Source: Rhodopirellula sp. (lineage in GTDB: Bacteria > Planctomycetota > Planctomycetia > Pirellulales > Pirellulaceae). Taken from it: a stretch of DNA of 39,036 bases. Of the stretch, positions 25,477-34,400 are shown piece after piece. The notes under the pieces are model-generated. The model was not told where the DNA came from. It did not search any database and saw nothing but the letters and a program-made list of their open reading frames with translations. The stretch is from assembly GCA_002701385.1 (NCBI GenBank), contig NZVD01000030.1:1-39036 (forward strand), read 5' to 3'. Both the position numbers and the translations under genes were made by a program. The stretch's first letter is position 1. Every line of letters starts with the position of its first letter.

Positions 25477-26029
25477 GACTATTCGTATTAACCAATAACG
25501 GAAAAGTACATTCCAAGTATCGCCGACAGCATTAAAGCTGCATCATTACGTTCTCTCTAATGACTAGAAAAAACAGGAAACACAGCCAAGCTGTAACGGT
25601 TTTGCGGGTTATTCCGGCAAGACATGATTCAGCCCGCATGGATCTCTCCGCATCAACTACATTCAGGTATTCGTTTGTCACAGGGTTTTATTGGTGTTAA
25701 ACCAAAGGCATTTCACCGAAATTTCCGGTGTCTCACCTGATTTCATTCCCAGTGTGTAACTGAGCATCCTGTGCAATTCGAGTTTGCCCAGTTTGCCGAG
25801 CTTGAAAGGAACTCGATCCAACTACCCGGTTCAGGTAGATGGTTTCCTTGTCCAGAAAGCAGCCCAAAGGCTACTTGGTACCACGCATGAATCACGTCTT
25901 ACGACATAAAGTAATCGTGGTTTAGCTTACATTCCTAGCCGTTTCGTGCCTCAATAGCACAAAACTAGCTTCCTTCATATAACTCGAAATACTCCAATTT
26001 GACCGGAGCCGCTGCTCAGCCATCTTGGG
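25477..26029. other. 553-bp gene-free region with many short inverted repeats
   Basis: No credible ORF is present. Inverted repeats follow one another: TTGGT/ACCAA 25691-25705, CACCG/CGGTG 25714-25730, TCGAGTT/AACTCGA 25778-25816, CTACC/GGTAG 25822-25838, AAGCAGCC/GGCTACTT 25857-25876 and ACCACG/CGTGGT 25880-25921. The 25857-25876 pair is fully paired only as minus-strand RNA, where its single mismatch becomes a U-G pair. Near the OB-fold gene, ACAGC/GCTGT (25582-25594) is followed on the minus strand, after eight bases, by six T (25573-25568). The region could be a long operon leader, a small RNA of some 350-400 nt, or simply a promoter region. No known RNA family was recognised. Confidence 0.5.
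25568..25594 (-). terminator. weak intrinsic-terminator-like hairpin
   Basis: On the minus strand a five-base-pair stem (ACAGC-TTG-GCTGT) is followed by GTTTCCTG and then six T. The stem is short and the T-run is late, so this is a weak candidate. If real it would end transcripts coming from the structured gap before the OB-fold gene. Confidence 0.25.
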
Positions 26030-26713
26030 TTAATCGAGTGAGTCCCACAATTTCTCGAAGTGGCCGATAAACGGCCGAGTAATTGTCGGGTCATCAGTAA
26101 CAAGAAAATTCTCTTCATTATGATGGTCGGCACTACGTGTCCAGTTGTAACTGCCGGTCAATGTTGAAGTCTTGTCAAAGATAGCGTATTTGTGATGCAT
26201 ATGATGAGGTGACTGATCCACTCGAAGTGGGATCCCTAAATTATTCATCCGGTCTACATCAGAACCTGGGTCAAATGCTTTATCGTTATCAGTAATCACT
26301 CGAATGTTTACCCCACGCACATATGCATCCCGAACGGCCTGTGTAATCCGATCATCCGTAATCGTGAAGACGCAAATGTCCACCGTTTGTCTAGCTCTCT
26401 CGAACAGATTACAGATTACCTTTGGACAATCATCTCCAGGGCTGAAGAAGACATGTGAGTCCTTACCATCAGCTGCATCTTGTTTCTGAAACGACTTAAT
26501 GACGTCTTCCAGCCATTCCAAGACTCCTTTGGCTTCCGGACTAATAAGTTCTTCACGGGCAATTTCAAAAGCTCGGTGACGTAAAAACGCAAGTTGATGA
26601 TCCGCCGAGCCGTGTTCCCGTACGATTCCGTTAAGAATTTTTTTCTCACCTCGAGAGACTCTGGCATCATCCAAAGTACGTTTCAAGAGTTCATCAATTT
26701 GTTCTGTTTTCAT
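26030..26713 (-). CDS. phospholipase D-like protein with one HKD motif
   Basis: This 227-residue protein has an N-terminal helical domain (1-75; LDDARVSRGEKKILNGIV resembles small acidic TerB-type helical domains, a weak likeness). A single PLD domain follows, with VICNLFERARQTVDICVFTITDD and the HKD motif H173-x-K175-x4-D180 plus GSYNW (188-191). One HKD per chain implies a homodimer, as in Nuc and mitochondrial MitoPLD/Zucchini enzymes. Substrates in the family are DNA, RNA or phospholipid. No signal peptide or membrane segment is seen. It lies 65 bp after the symporter gene and 553 bp before the flotillin block, and could belong to either transcription unit. Whether it is a nuclease or a lipase cannot be told. 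Confidence 0.88.
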   Translation of the reverse strand: MKTEQIDELLKRTLDDARVSRGEKKILNGIVREHGSADHQLAFLRHRAFEIAREELISPEAKGVLEWLEDVIKSFQKQDAADGKDSHVFFSPGDDCPKVICNLFERARQTVDICVFTITDDRITQAVRDAYVRGVNIRVITDNDKAFDPGSDVDRMNNLGIPLRVDQSPHHMHHKYAIFDKTSTLTGSYNWTRSADHHNEENFLVTDDPTITRPFIGHFEKLWDSLD

Positions 26714-26778
26714 CGTGTTCTGCTCGATTCGTGTCTTTAGTATCCCAGGTGTCGCTTCAATCTCAAAAGTGCTCGAAC

Positions 26779-28329
26779 CTATGACGCAGCAGGTTCGGCA
26801 GTTGATTCCACGGAAGGTGGTGGTGCATCTTCTGAGCCCGTCTCGCTTTGTTGAAACTGTATATCCACTATAGCAGCCCCAATAGAATCCCCAAATGTAT
26901 TGGTTGCCGTTCTAAATCGGTCTAGCAACCAGTCAATCGCCAGTACTGACGAAATCAACTCCACAGGAAGATTGACAGCATTTAAGACAATCATCATGGT
27001 CACCAATCCGGCTTCAGGAATTCCTGCAGCGCCAATTGCTGCCAAGGTCGCTGTCACCGCCACAATCAACTGATCAGTGAATGTCAGTGGTGCCACATCA
27101 AAGCTACCGGAAGCGACGGCAATATTTGCAATAAAGATTGCAGCCGCTGCTTCGTAAAGGGCAGTACCGTCCATGTTGATCGTTGCACCTAAAGGCAAGA
27201 CGAAATTGGTTGATTTTTTGGACACTCCGGCCTTGTTGGCGCATTCCATGGTTAATGGCAAGGTTGCTGAACTGGACGCGGTCGAAAAGGCCGTTAGCAA
27301 CGCCTCAGACATCTGCTTCATATACACATACGGATTCTTCTTCGTGACTAACCAGTAGATAAGCGCAAGAGTAACAAAGGCATGGAATCCTAGTCCTACT
27401 AATACCGTGAGTACGAACATACCGCTCTGAGCGATCACCTGCCCTAGCTCCCCTTTGGCGTTGGCCTCTCCAAAGTTGGCTGCGATAAGGCAAAAAATCC
27501 CGATCGGAGCAATATTCATCAACAACATCACAAAGCTCATCATGGCATCGTTGATTTGGCCCACCATTTCCGTAATGGCTTCCACCTTTTCGCCCATCGT
27601 TGTGAGCATCCCTGCAAAAATAATTGCAAAGACAATCAACGGCAGTAAATTCATTGTGGCCGCTGCTTCAAACAGATTGTCGGCAAACAGCATCAAAATC
27701 AGATTCCCAAGGATCATCCCTATCCCAGGCTCTTCTTCTTCCAAGCCGGCACTCAAGCCTGGGAAGATTTTGGCTAACTCTCCCTCACTAAGACCTGTTT
27801 GAACATGTAAAATCCCCAGCACTTTTTGAACATCTTTTCTGGTAACAACAACTTCACCACCATGCTCTGCAGCTTCTTCGGTCTCAAGTCCTGCGTGTCC
27901 TGTTGCGCTTTCATGATCTTTTTCCGAGGTATCTTGAGCTACGACCTGTTCTGGTGCAGCGGGGCTACCATTAGAAGCTCCGGGATTGAAAATATTGACG
28001 ACGATCAACCCTATGGTCACGGCCAAAACAGTGGTAGCCAGATAGTATCCCACAGCAGTCGCACCAGGTTTTCCAAGTTTCCGCACATCACCAAGGCCTA
28101 AAATCCCGTTCATGACGGAAGCAACCACCAAGGGAACAACCATCATCATCAATGCCCGCAGGAAAACTTCCCCACCGATTCCGATTCCTTCAAAAATACT
28201 GAGCGTCGTCTGTTCTTTCTCAGCACCCATCACAGCCGGCAAGATCAGTGCGGTGAGGATCGCGAGCACGATCGAGATAATGATATAGAGAGTTAGGTTG
28301 CCGTGACCCTTTTTTCCTTCTTTTGACAT
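26779..28329 (-). CDS. dicarboxylate/amino acid:cation symporter (DAACS/SDF family) with long loop insertion
   Basis: This 516-residue transporter has the family core: FLRALMMMVVPLVVASV, the serine-rich hairpin TAFSTASSSATLPL, and the GATINMDGTALYEA substrate/cation motif near the end. Family proteins take up glutamate, aspartate, succinate or similar acids with Na+ or H+. At 115-215 the loop between early membrane helices is about 60 residues longer than usual and is rich in Glu, Asp and His (DTSEKDHESATGHAG, EEAAEHGGE). The C-terminal tail is acidic and disordered-looking. It lies 120 bp downstream of the kinase-TAXI gene in the same direction, so a regulatory link between receptor and transporter is plausible. 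Confidence 0.94.
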   Translation of the reverse strand: MSKEGKKGHGNLTLYIIISIVLAILTALILPAVMGAEKEQTTLSIFEGIGIGGEVFLRALMMMVVPLVVASVMNGILGLGDVRKLGKPGATAVGYYLATTVLAVTIGLIVVNIFNPGASNGSPAAPEQVVAQDTSEKDHESATGHAGLETEEAAEHGGEVVVTRKDVQKVLGILHVQTGLSEGELAKIFPGLSAGLEEEEPGIGMILGNLILMLFADNLFEAAATMNLLPLIVFAIIFAGMLTTMGEKVEAITEMVGQINDAMMSFVMLLMNIAPIGIFCLIAANFGEANAKGELGQVIAQSGMFVLTVLVGLGFHAFVTLALIYWLVTKKNPYVYMKQMSEALLTAFSTASSSATLPLTMECANKAGVSKKSTNFVLPLGATINMDGTALYEAAAAIFIANIAVASGSFDVAPLTFTDQLIVAVTATLAAIGAAGIPEAGLVTMMIVLNAVNLPVELISSVLAIDWLLDRFRTATNTFGDSIGAAIVDIQFQQSETGSEDAPPPSVESTAEPAAS

Positions 28330-28449
28330 GTACCCGATTCACTCCGGAGAATTGTTGCTAATGTAAAACTGACTGGCTAGTTTGAAAGATGCGAAACCAA
28401 AGATGAGCAGGGCGCATTTTTTGCGACTCTGACGACAATAATCTTATAT

Positions 28450-30669
28450 TTATAATTCTGAGTTCGCAAAGAATTCGAGTGCCGCGGGATGAAAATCTAC
28501 CGGATGTTGACTGGCTGCAGTACGAGAAAGCAAATTGAGCCGTCCTGCAATACTGCCGCTCTCACCAGGTACAAAGATAGCAGTCAGCATTCGCTTCACC
28601 AAAGCTTCACCTGCATTCGCATTACTAACAAGGAACGCCATCGTGGCAACCGTTGGAGTCAATTCAGCTTCCACTTGACTCAGGCCTTTCCCTGAAATGC
28701 GATCACGATGATATCCGATCTGCGTAAGGTCATTGATTTGCTGAGGTGTTAATCCAATCAATTCAAAGCGATTGTCATTCAGTAATTCCCGCAATACAGC
28801 ATTCTCTGTACGAGTGGTCACGATCCCTGCTTCGATGGCAGGATCTGTCAGCATGGCCTGGAATGGCTTATAAGATTGCTGAAGTTTCGTGTGATCAATA
28901 TTCAAGGTGGATAAAACTCGCTCCGAAGTAATTCTCATCCCCGAATCTCTCGGACCTAAAGACACAACACGATCTTCCAGGTCCTTCAAAGATTGAATTC
29001 CCTGCCCTTTGCGAATCACAATATGCACTTTATCAGCATATAAGGGCGTTAGTTTCGCGATGTCGTTATCATTGGCTAGTACTTCCAATTGAGCGATGGC
29101 AATGTGGACCTGCCCTGACTTGAGTAACTTCACGTTTTCTATGGAACCTGAAGTATTCAGAATATTCGTGGGTTGGTTGTAGTTGTTCGCTAACTCATCT
29201 TTCAGACTGGTCCCAACCTGATGGTAAAACTGGTCACTCATTCCTGTCCCAATGTTAATCGAGTCAGGAACGTAACTTTGTCGTACATTCTGCCAAAGAA
29301 CGAAAGAACAGAGAATCAGCAGCGGTAAGACCCACAATAGGTGATTTACCACCTTGTGCGTCTGACTCACATTCGGAAAGTGATTCCCCGATAATCGTGC
29401 AATGAACGGAACATTATTCAACCAGCGAATCGACTTCCCAAGTTTACTAATGGGCACAGCATTGACCGGACGACCATCAAGCATGCGTGCAAAATCCCCA
29501 GCAAGCTCTTTGGCTGACGAATATCGACTCAGAGGATTCTTCGCAAGACACTTAAGACAAATCGCCTCCAATTGACGATTCACATTGCTGGACATATCTG
29601 ATGGAGGGACGACCTCCCGGTGGAGCACTTCGACCACCGTGCTAGCTGCTGAGTCTGACTTGAATGGTGGTACGCCGGTGATCAACTCGTAGAGTATCGC
29701 TCCGATCGAGTAAACATCGGAATGGGCTCCCATACGGCCTTCATCAGCTCGGGCCTGTTCCGGCGACATATAACTTGGTGTACCGACCGTATCGCCACTG
29801 CGAGTGAGATCCAATTCATTGTCAATCTGCTTGGCCAGGCCAAAGTCAGTCACAATAGCTTTGCCGTCGGAGTTACGTATAAGAACATTTGCTGGCTTGA
29901 GATCACGATGCAGTATGCCATGCTCATGGGCGGCATGAACTCCATCCGCTACATCCTTCAGGATTTCAGCCATTCGCCGACTGCTCAGATGGCTTTCCCG
30001 ATTCAGAGAAGCCAAATCCGTACCTTCGACATATTGCATTGAGTAATAATGACGGCCACCAACTTCACCAATGTCAAACACGGTGACAATATTGGGATGC
30101 TGCGTGGAACCGGCGGTTTGAGCTTCTTTGTAGAAGCGAGCCACGTCTCGATCGAATCGAAATCGATCTGAGCGAATCATCTTAACGGCGACTTCGCGGT
30201 TTATCCCCGCCTGCCGAGCCCGATAGACGATCCCCATACCGCCCTGCCCTACGACTTCAAGCAATTGATAGTCACCAAAGGCAAAACCCTCCGGCATACT
30301 GGACGTTGTTCCTATCGGAGGAACTGCACCACTGGAGAGATAGAAATCCAGACTGTCGTTATTATCTGGATCTGTATCATCCAGATTTACAGGCCCTTTA
30401 GGCGTGGCGTCTTCGCCCGCCATCGATACGGGAAATTCATCCCCAGATGGCGGACCAGCCATCTTCTGTATCATGTTTGCCATTTCGAGCAGTACATTCA
30501 GGTCGTCGGCAACGTCTTCATTGGCAGCAAGAAACTCATCGCGACTAACAGCCGTTCCTTCATCTTCCTGCTTGAGAAATTCGGCTAGCAACTGACTGAT
30601 GCGCAGTTCGCGATCTGATGGTTCATCAGCAGCATCATAATTATCAATAGGTTTTTCAGACATAGTCAT
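28450..30669 (-). CDS. transmembrane Ser/Thr kinase fused to a TAXI-type solute-receptor domain
   Basis: This 739-residue protein has an N-terminal acidic part (1-130). The kinase domain (133-400) carries GQGGMGIVY (141-149), K163, HRDLKPAN (255-261), TDFGLA and GTPSYMSPEQA, so it should be active. A juxtamembrane part leads to one membrane segment (443-461). The outside part (470-739) resembles TAXI/TRAP solute receptors: INIGTGMSDQFYHQVG, then SGSIENVKLLKSGQVHIAIAQ and VHIVIRKGQGIQSLKDL. TAXI domains normally deliver ligands such as glutamate to TRAP permeases; none is encoded here, so this domain is probably the sensor. It lies downstream of an ECF sigma gene and upstream of an SDF symporter. 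Start choice is M1 or M3 (ATG 30663). Confidence 0.9.
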   Translation of the reverse strand: MTMSEKPIDNYDAADEPSDRELRISQLLAEFLKQEDEGTAVSRDEFLAANEDVADDLNVLLEMANMIQKMAGPPSGDEFPVSMAGEDATPKGPVNLDDTDPDNNDSLDFYLSSGAVPPIGTTSSMPEGFAFGDYQLLEVVGQGGMGIVYRARQAGINREVAVKMIRSDRFRFDRDVARFYKEAQTAGSTQHPNIVTVFDIGEVGGRHYYSMQYVEGTDLASLNRESHLSSRRMAEILKDVADGVHAAHEHGILHRDLKPANVLIRNSDGKAIVTDFGLAKQIDNELDLTRSGDTVGTPSYMSPEQARADEGRMGAHSDVYSIGAILYELITGVPPFKSDSAASTVVEVLHREVVPPSDMSSNVNRQLEAICLKCLAKNPLSRYSSAKELAGDFARMLDGRPVNAVPISKLGKSIRWLNNVPFIARLSGNHFPNVSQTHKVVNHLLWVLPLLILCSFVLWQNVRQSYVPDSINIGTGMSDQFYHQVGTSLKDELANNYNQPTNILNTSGSIENVKLLKSGQVHIAIAQLEVLANDNDIAKLTPLYADKVHIVIRKGQGIQSLKDLEDRVVSLGPRDSGMRITSERVLSTLNIDHTKLQQSYKPFQAMLTDPAIEAGIVTTRTENAVLRELLNDNRFELIGLTPQQINDLTQIGYHRDRISGKGLSQVEAELTPTVATMAFLVSNANAGEALVKRMLTAIFVPGESGSIAGRLNLLSRTAASQHPVDFHPAALEFFANSEL

Positions 30670-30701
30670 TCCGACTAGTTACTCGGTAAAAGTAACATGA
30701 C
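30665..30701 (-). promoter_or_regulatory. inverted repeat covering the start of the kinase-TAXI gene
   Basis: GTTACT (30678-30683) pairs with AGTAAC (30691-30696) across seven bases, and GTCAT (30665-30669) pairs with ATGAC (30697-30701) outside it. In minus-strand mRNA the first start codon of the kinase falls within the outer stem. This may mask translation initiation or be a binding site in the 39-bp gap after the sigma factor gene. Confidence 0.4.
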
Positions 30702-30708
30702 TAAGGAT

Positions 30709-31320
30709 TTAAAATCGACTTTCAGTACCGCCCAGGTCTCGCAAACTGCGAAGTCCTCGTTTAAGAAGACCTGCTACTGCCATTTCAGATCGATCGAGGC
30801 GTTCAGCGATTTCCAGCAAGGTCTTTCCCTCTAAATATCGCAGGCGTAACGCTTCTCGTTGATCTTGCGGCAGTTTGCCCAACAACATTGCAAGCCGGAC
30901 TGCTTGCTCGCCTCGCATCACTCGTTGACTAGGAGACGATTCATTCGATACCGGACCAGCATTTCGAATACGATGAGCTCTTGATGATTGATCAACAATT
31001 GCTTCCTTACGTATCGATCGCTTTTGAGTCTGGATGTGCCGACGAATTACCTGATTGACATTGTTTTCAAGTATTTTTCGTACCCAACCAATCCATTCAG
31101 CCTCGTGAGCCCCCCGAAATCCATCAATATCCCTGTGAATATCTAAACAGGTCTGTTGGATGACATCGGAAGGATCAACACGTGACCTTACTCCTGAATC
31201 TAGGTAGCGGAGAGCAAGAATTCGCAGATAAGGCCTGTAACGATTCAAGAGGTTGCCTAAAGCATCCCGATCCCCGCCTTTGGCACGCTTGAGTAAAGCG
31301 CTGTTCGTATCGTTGTTCAT
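30709..31320 (-). CDS. ECF-type RNA polymerase sigma factor
   Basis: From ATG 31320 this is 203 residues. Region 2 is seen as DPSDVIQQTCLDIHRDIDGF with WIGWVRKILENN, and region 4 as LPQDQREALRLRYLEGKTLLEIAERLDRSEMAVAGLLKRGLRSLR, so it is a short sigma-70 family protein without regions 1 or 3. The start at 31320 is favoured because AGGG (31326-31329 read on the minus strand) lies five bases upstream; a GTG at 31326 is the longer alternative. No anti-sigma gene is adjacent. Instead the kinase-TAXI gene starts 39 bp downstream, matching planctomycete ECF families that occur with Ser/Thr kinases, which are thought to control them. Its regulon is unknown. Confidence 0.93.
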   Translation of the reverse strand: MNNDTNSALLKRAKGGDRDALGNLLNRYRPYLRILALRYLDSGVRSRVDPSDVIQQTCLDIHRDIDGFRGAHEAEWIGWVRKILENNVNQVIRRHIQTQKRSIRKEAIVDQSSRAHRIRNAGPVSNESSPSQRVMRGEQAVRLAMLLGKLPQDQREALRLRYLEGKTLLEIAERLDRSEMAVAGLLKRGLRSLRDLGGTESRF

Positions 31321-31440
31321 TCTCACCCTATATATTCAATTGATGCTGTCGTCTGAGAGAGTGGGCGCTAAATCCCTAAAAATTCAGAATAACGGTTTGG
31401 GGCTTTTGATGCAAAACAAGGCAATCTCCTCTCAAAAGAC

Positions 31441-31476
31441 GAAGTGGCGGGAAAGCAAGGCCTTCCACACCACTTC
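31441..31476 (-). terminator. hairpin after the giant repeat-protein gene, candidate terminator
   Basis: GAAGTGG and CCACTTC form a seven-base-pair stem around an inner GGAA/TTCC pairing, 22 bases past the stop of the giant gene and 120 bp upstream of the sigma factor start. On the minus strand it is followed by GTCTTTTG, a poor T-run. Position favours termination; the tail makes the call moderate. Confidence 0.45.
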
Positions 31477-31498
31477 ATCAGAGACTTATTTTCAAGTT

Positions 31499-34400
31499 TT
31501 AGAATTGTCCGAAGAAGTCATCCAAAGAATTTTCTTCCGCCAACTCTTCGCTTACTTCTTCGACAATATCTGCAATCAGGTCTTCCATAACTTCACTGCG
31601 AACCTGCGATAACCCAGTCGTCTGTTGGTTAGCAAGTTTGAATCCATTGTTGACTGGACCTGCGAGAGCCTGAATGGCCTGTTCGGCGACTGCTGCAATA
31701 TCCATGCCTGATGATGGGACGAATTCACCTTCGCCTTCACCATTGGCGTTATCATTCAGATGATTAATCACCTGAACGGCATCACTCGGAGCAATATAGC
31801 CATCTGCATCCACATCATAGAACGGAGGAGGTGTAGCTCCGGTTACTGGCAGCAGATACGATCCCGATTCGTTCAGTTCGGAAATGATCAACAGTGCATC
31901 CAATGGTGAAATGAATCCGTCGTTGTTGACGTCCATACCATTACTTCGATTGTGCCATGGGTACGGATCTAACATCACGGTGATAGAGACCGTCGCGACA
32001 TTGGAGATAGCTCCGTCGTCATCGGCCACCGTGTAAGTGAGCGAGTCGGGTCCGAGATAAACATCGGGCACAATATTCGGCTGATAGATAATCGAACCAT
32101 CGGCAGCAACTGTAGCGTTACCATTGGAAGGTCCGGATTGAATCGTAACCGTGGCCGGATCCAAAGTGCCATCGGAATCCGAGTCATTATCCAGAACTGA
32201 GATTACCGTTGCAGTGTTAAAGACATCCTGATAAGCATCTGTGGAATCATCTTCAGCGAATGGTGCATCATTGATTTCAACAGTTACAGTGACTTCATTG
32301 GAGAAAGCCCCAAAGGCATCCTTCAACTGATACTTAAAGGTCGTCACTCCGCTGTAATCAACGGCAGGAGTAAACGTGACTTGGTTATCCAAAGGATTAA
32401 CCGATGCGTTACCGGTCGCCACATCTGGATTTTCGGTGATGATCACTTCCACGATGGCATCATCCACATCGTAATCATGCCCCGGATCGGTATCATCACT
32501 CGCCTTAATCACATCGATTACGAGTGGGTTATTCCTTGGCCCAAGAGCACTATCAGGATTCGCGACAGGAGCATCGTTCACACCAGTAACCTCAATGGTC
32601 ACCGTGCCTTGGCTGGTACCACCCTGACCATCACTTACTGTGTAGGTGAAGGTGTCAGTTGCATTCGCACCATCCGCTAATGCCTGAAGTGTATCGGCAT
32701 TTCTAGGATCGTAGAAGAATGAACCATCTGCGTTCATCGTGATTGAAGCACCACTAGTGCTTTGACCAGTCAGCTGGCCGGTACCATTGATACCTGAAAC
32801 GAATAGAGCTGAAGCGGGATCATCTGCATCCGTATCGTTTGCCAGTACACCTGCGGCGTCAACCAGCGTAGAATCTTCGTCTACACCATTGATACCCAGG
32901 AAGTCATCATCCACCGCGACAGGTGCTTTATTTTCACCTGTAACAACGACAGTCACCGTCGCGGTTGATATAGCACCATGAGAATCCTCTACCGTATAGG
33001 TAAAGGTATCATTCAAGGTGTCTCCACGTAGCAAAGCCGCCAAGGTTGCCGATGTCGTTGGGTCATAGCTAAATGAACCGTCGGCCTGAATAGCAACTGT
33101 GGCACCTTCCGAACTGCTGCCGGTCAATGTCGTGCTACCATTTAGCTCAGTCACCGTAATGGAGTCATCCGCATCTGCGTCTGAGTCATTACCCAATACG
33201 CCGGCGGGATCCACATCCAGAACCTGAGTTTGTCCGGTCGCATATTCATCATCCGCTGCCGTTGGGACATCATTCACACCATTGACCGTAAACGTGATTG
33301 TGGTCTGTGATGTCTGTCCGTGAGGGTCACTCATGGTATAGGTGAACTGATCGTCAGCGTTATCACCGGGATCCAGCGCCATTAATTCGGCTGATGTCGT
33401 CGGGTCATAGGTAAACGATCCATCGGCATGCAGTGTAAATTCAGCCCCTCTGGCTGAATTTACGGTTAGACTATTTGTCACACCATCCAAATCAGTACCA
33501 TTTAGTTTGGTAACTACCTTGGTGTCATTAGTATCTAGTTCGATATCATTTGCCAGAACGCCTGCGGCGGCCTGATTTGTGACAACGTCCTGATCGACAG
33601 TCAAGGCATCGGCAACCGCCGTCGGATCGTCATTCACTCCGGTAACCGTAATCGTTACCGTGGATACGTTACTATCTTCACCGTGTTGGTCAGTGGCTTT
33701 ATAGGTAAACGTTACATCGATGGTTTGATCCTGAGCTAACTCCTGGAAGTCTGAACCAGGTACGAAAGTAAAGGTTCCATCGCCATTATTCGCGACCGTC
33801 CCTTCACCAGACGCCAGGTTCTGCACGATGGAATAAGTAAGGCTATCCACATCGTCATCGTTATCAACATCTGATGCGATAAAGCTTGCTGTTACAGCCG
33901 TGCCGTCTTCCACTGCCGCGACCGGCAGATCCTGAGAAACAGGCGCGTCATTGACTCCTGTCAATGTAATACTAACGGTGGCAGCTGTCTGAGACTTGAA
34001 GCCAAAGCTATTCGGAGTCGTCGTATCTTCGATCAGTGTATAGGTAAACGTATCGGTGACAACTTCGCCAACATGCAGAGCCTGAATGTCTACTGCTGTG
34101 GTTGGGTCATATGTAAAGACACCACTGTTAGTATTCGGAGTAACCGGATTGGACCAATCCTGATTTACATCCACAATAGCTCCCATGGCACTAACAACAT
34201 CAAATTCGTCAACACGAATATCGTTGTTATTGGCGTCGGTATCGTTCGCAAGAAGGCTTGGTCCCGGTGCTGTAACCGGCAGAGCGGCGTCTTCTGTAGT
34301 TGCGTATCCTGCTGTAGGCAGAGATGGGTCGTGAATTGCTTCCGGTGGACGTCCATCAACGATTTCGATTTGATAATCTTCGATTTCGCCACTGGTCGTT

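Noticed and set aside
25840-25885. Possible SRP RNA domain IV, because of AAGCAGCCCAAAGG on the plus strand
   Set aside because: Only the AAGCAGCC core resembles the conserved loop. The preceding CAGG and CCGGAAG asymmetric-loop bases are missing, and the surrounding helix does not pair as required.
25568-26029. RNase P RNA or tmRNA in the structured gap (length would fit)
   Set aside because: No GAGGAAAGTCC-type core, no ACAGAA helix for RNase P, and no T-loop/CCA end or tag-coding alanine run for tmRNA on either strand.
25477-26029. Sigma-54 promoter expected for Psp-like flotillin operons
   Set aside because: No GG-N10-GC type pair with good flanks was found on the minus strand before the OB-fold gene.
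28405-28425. CGCA-TTTTT-TGCG hairpin after the kinase-TAXI gene as terminator
   Set aside because: A four-base stem with the T-run in its loop is too weak to call.
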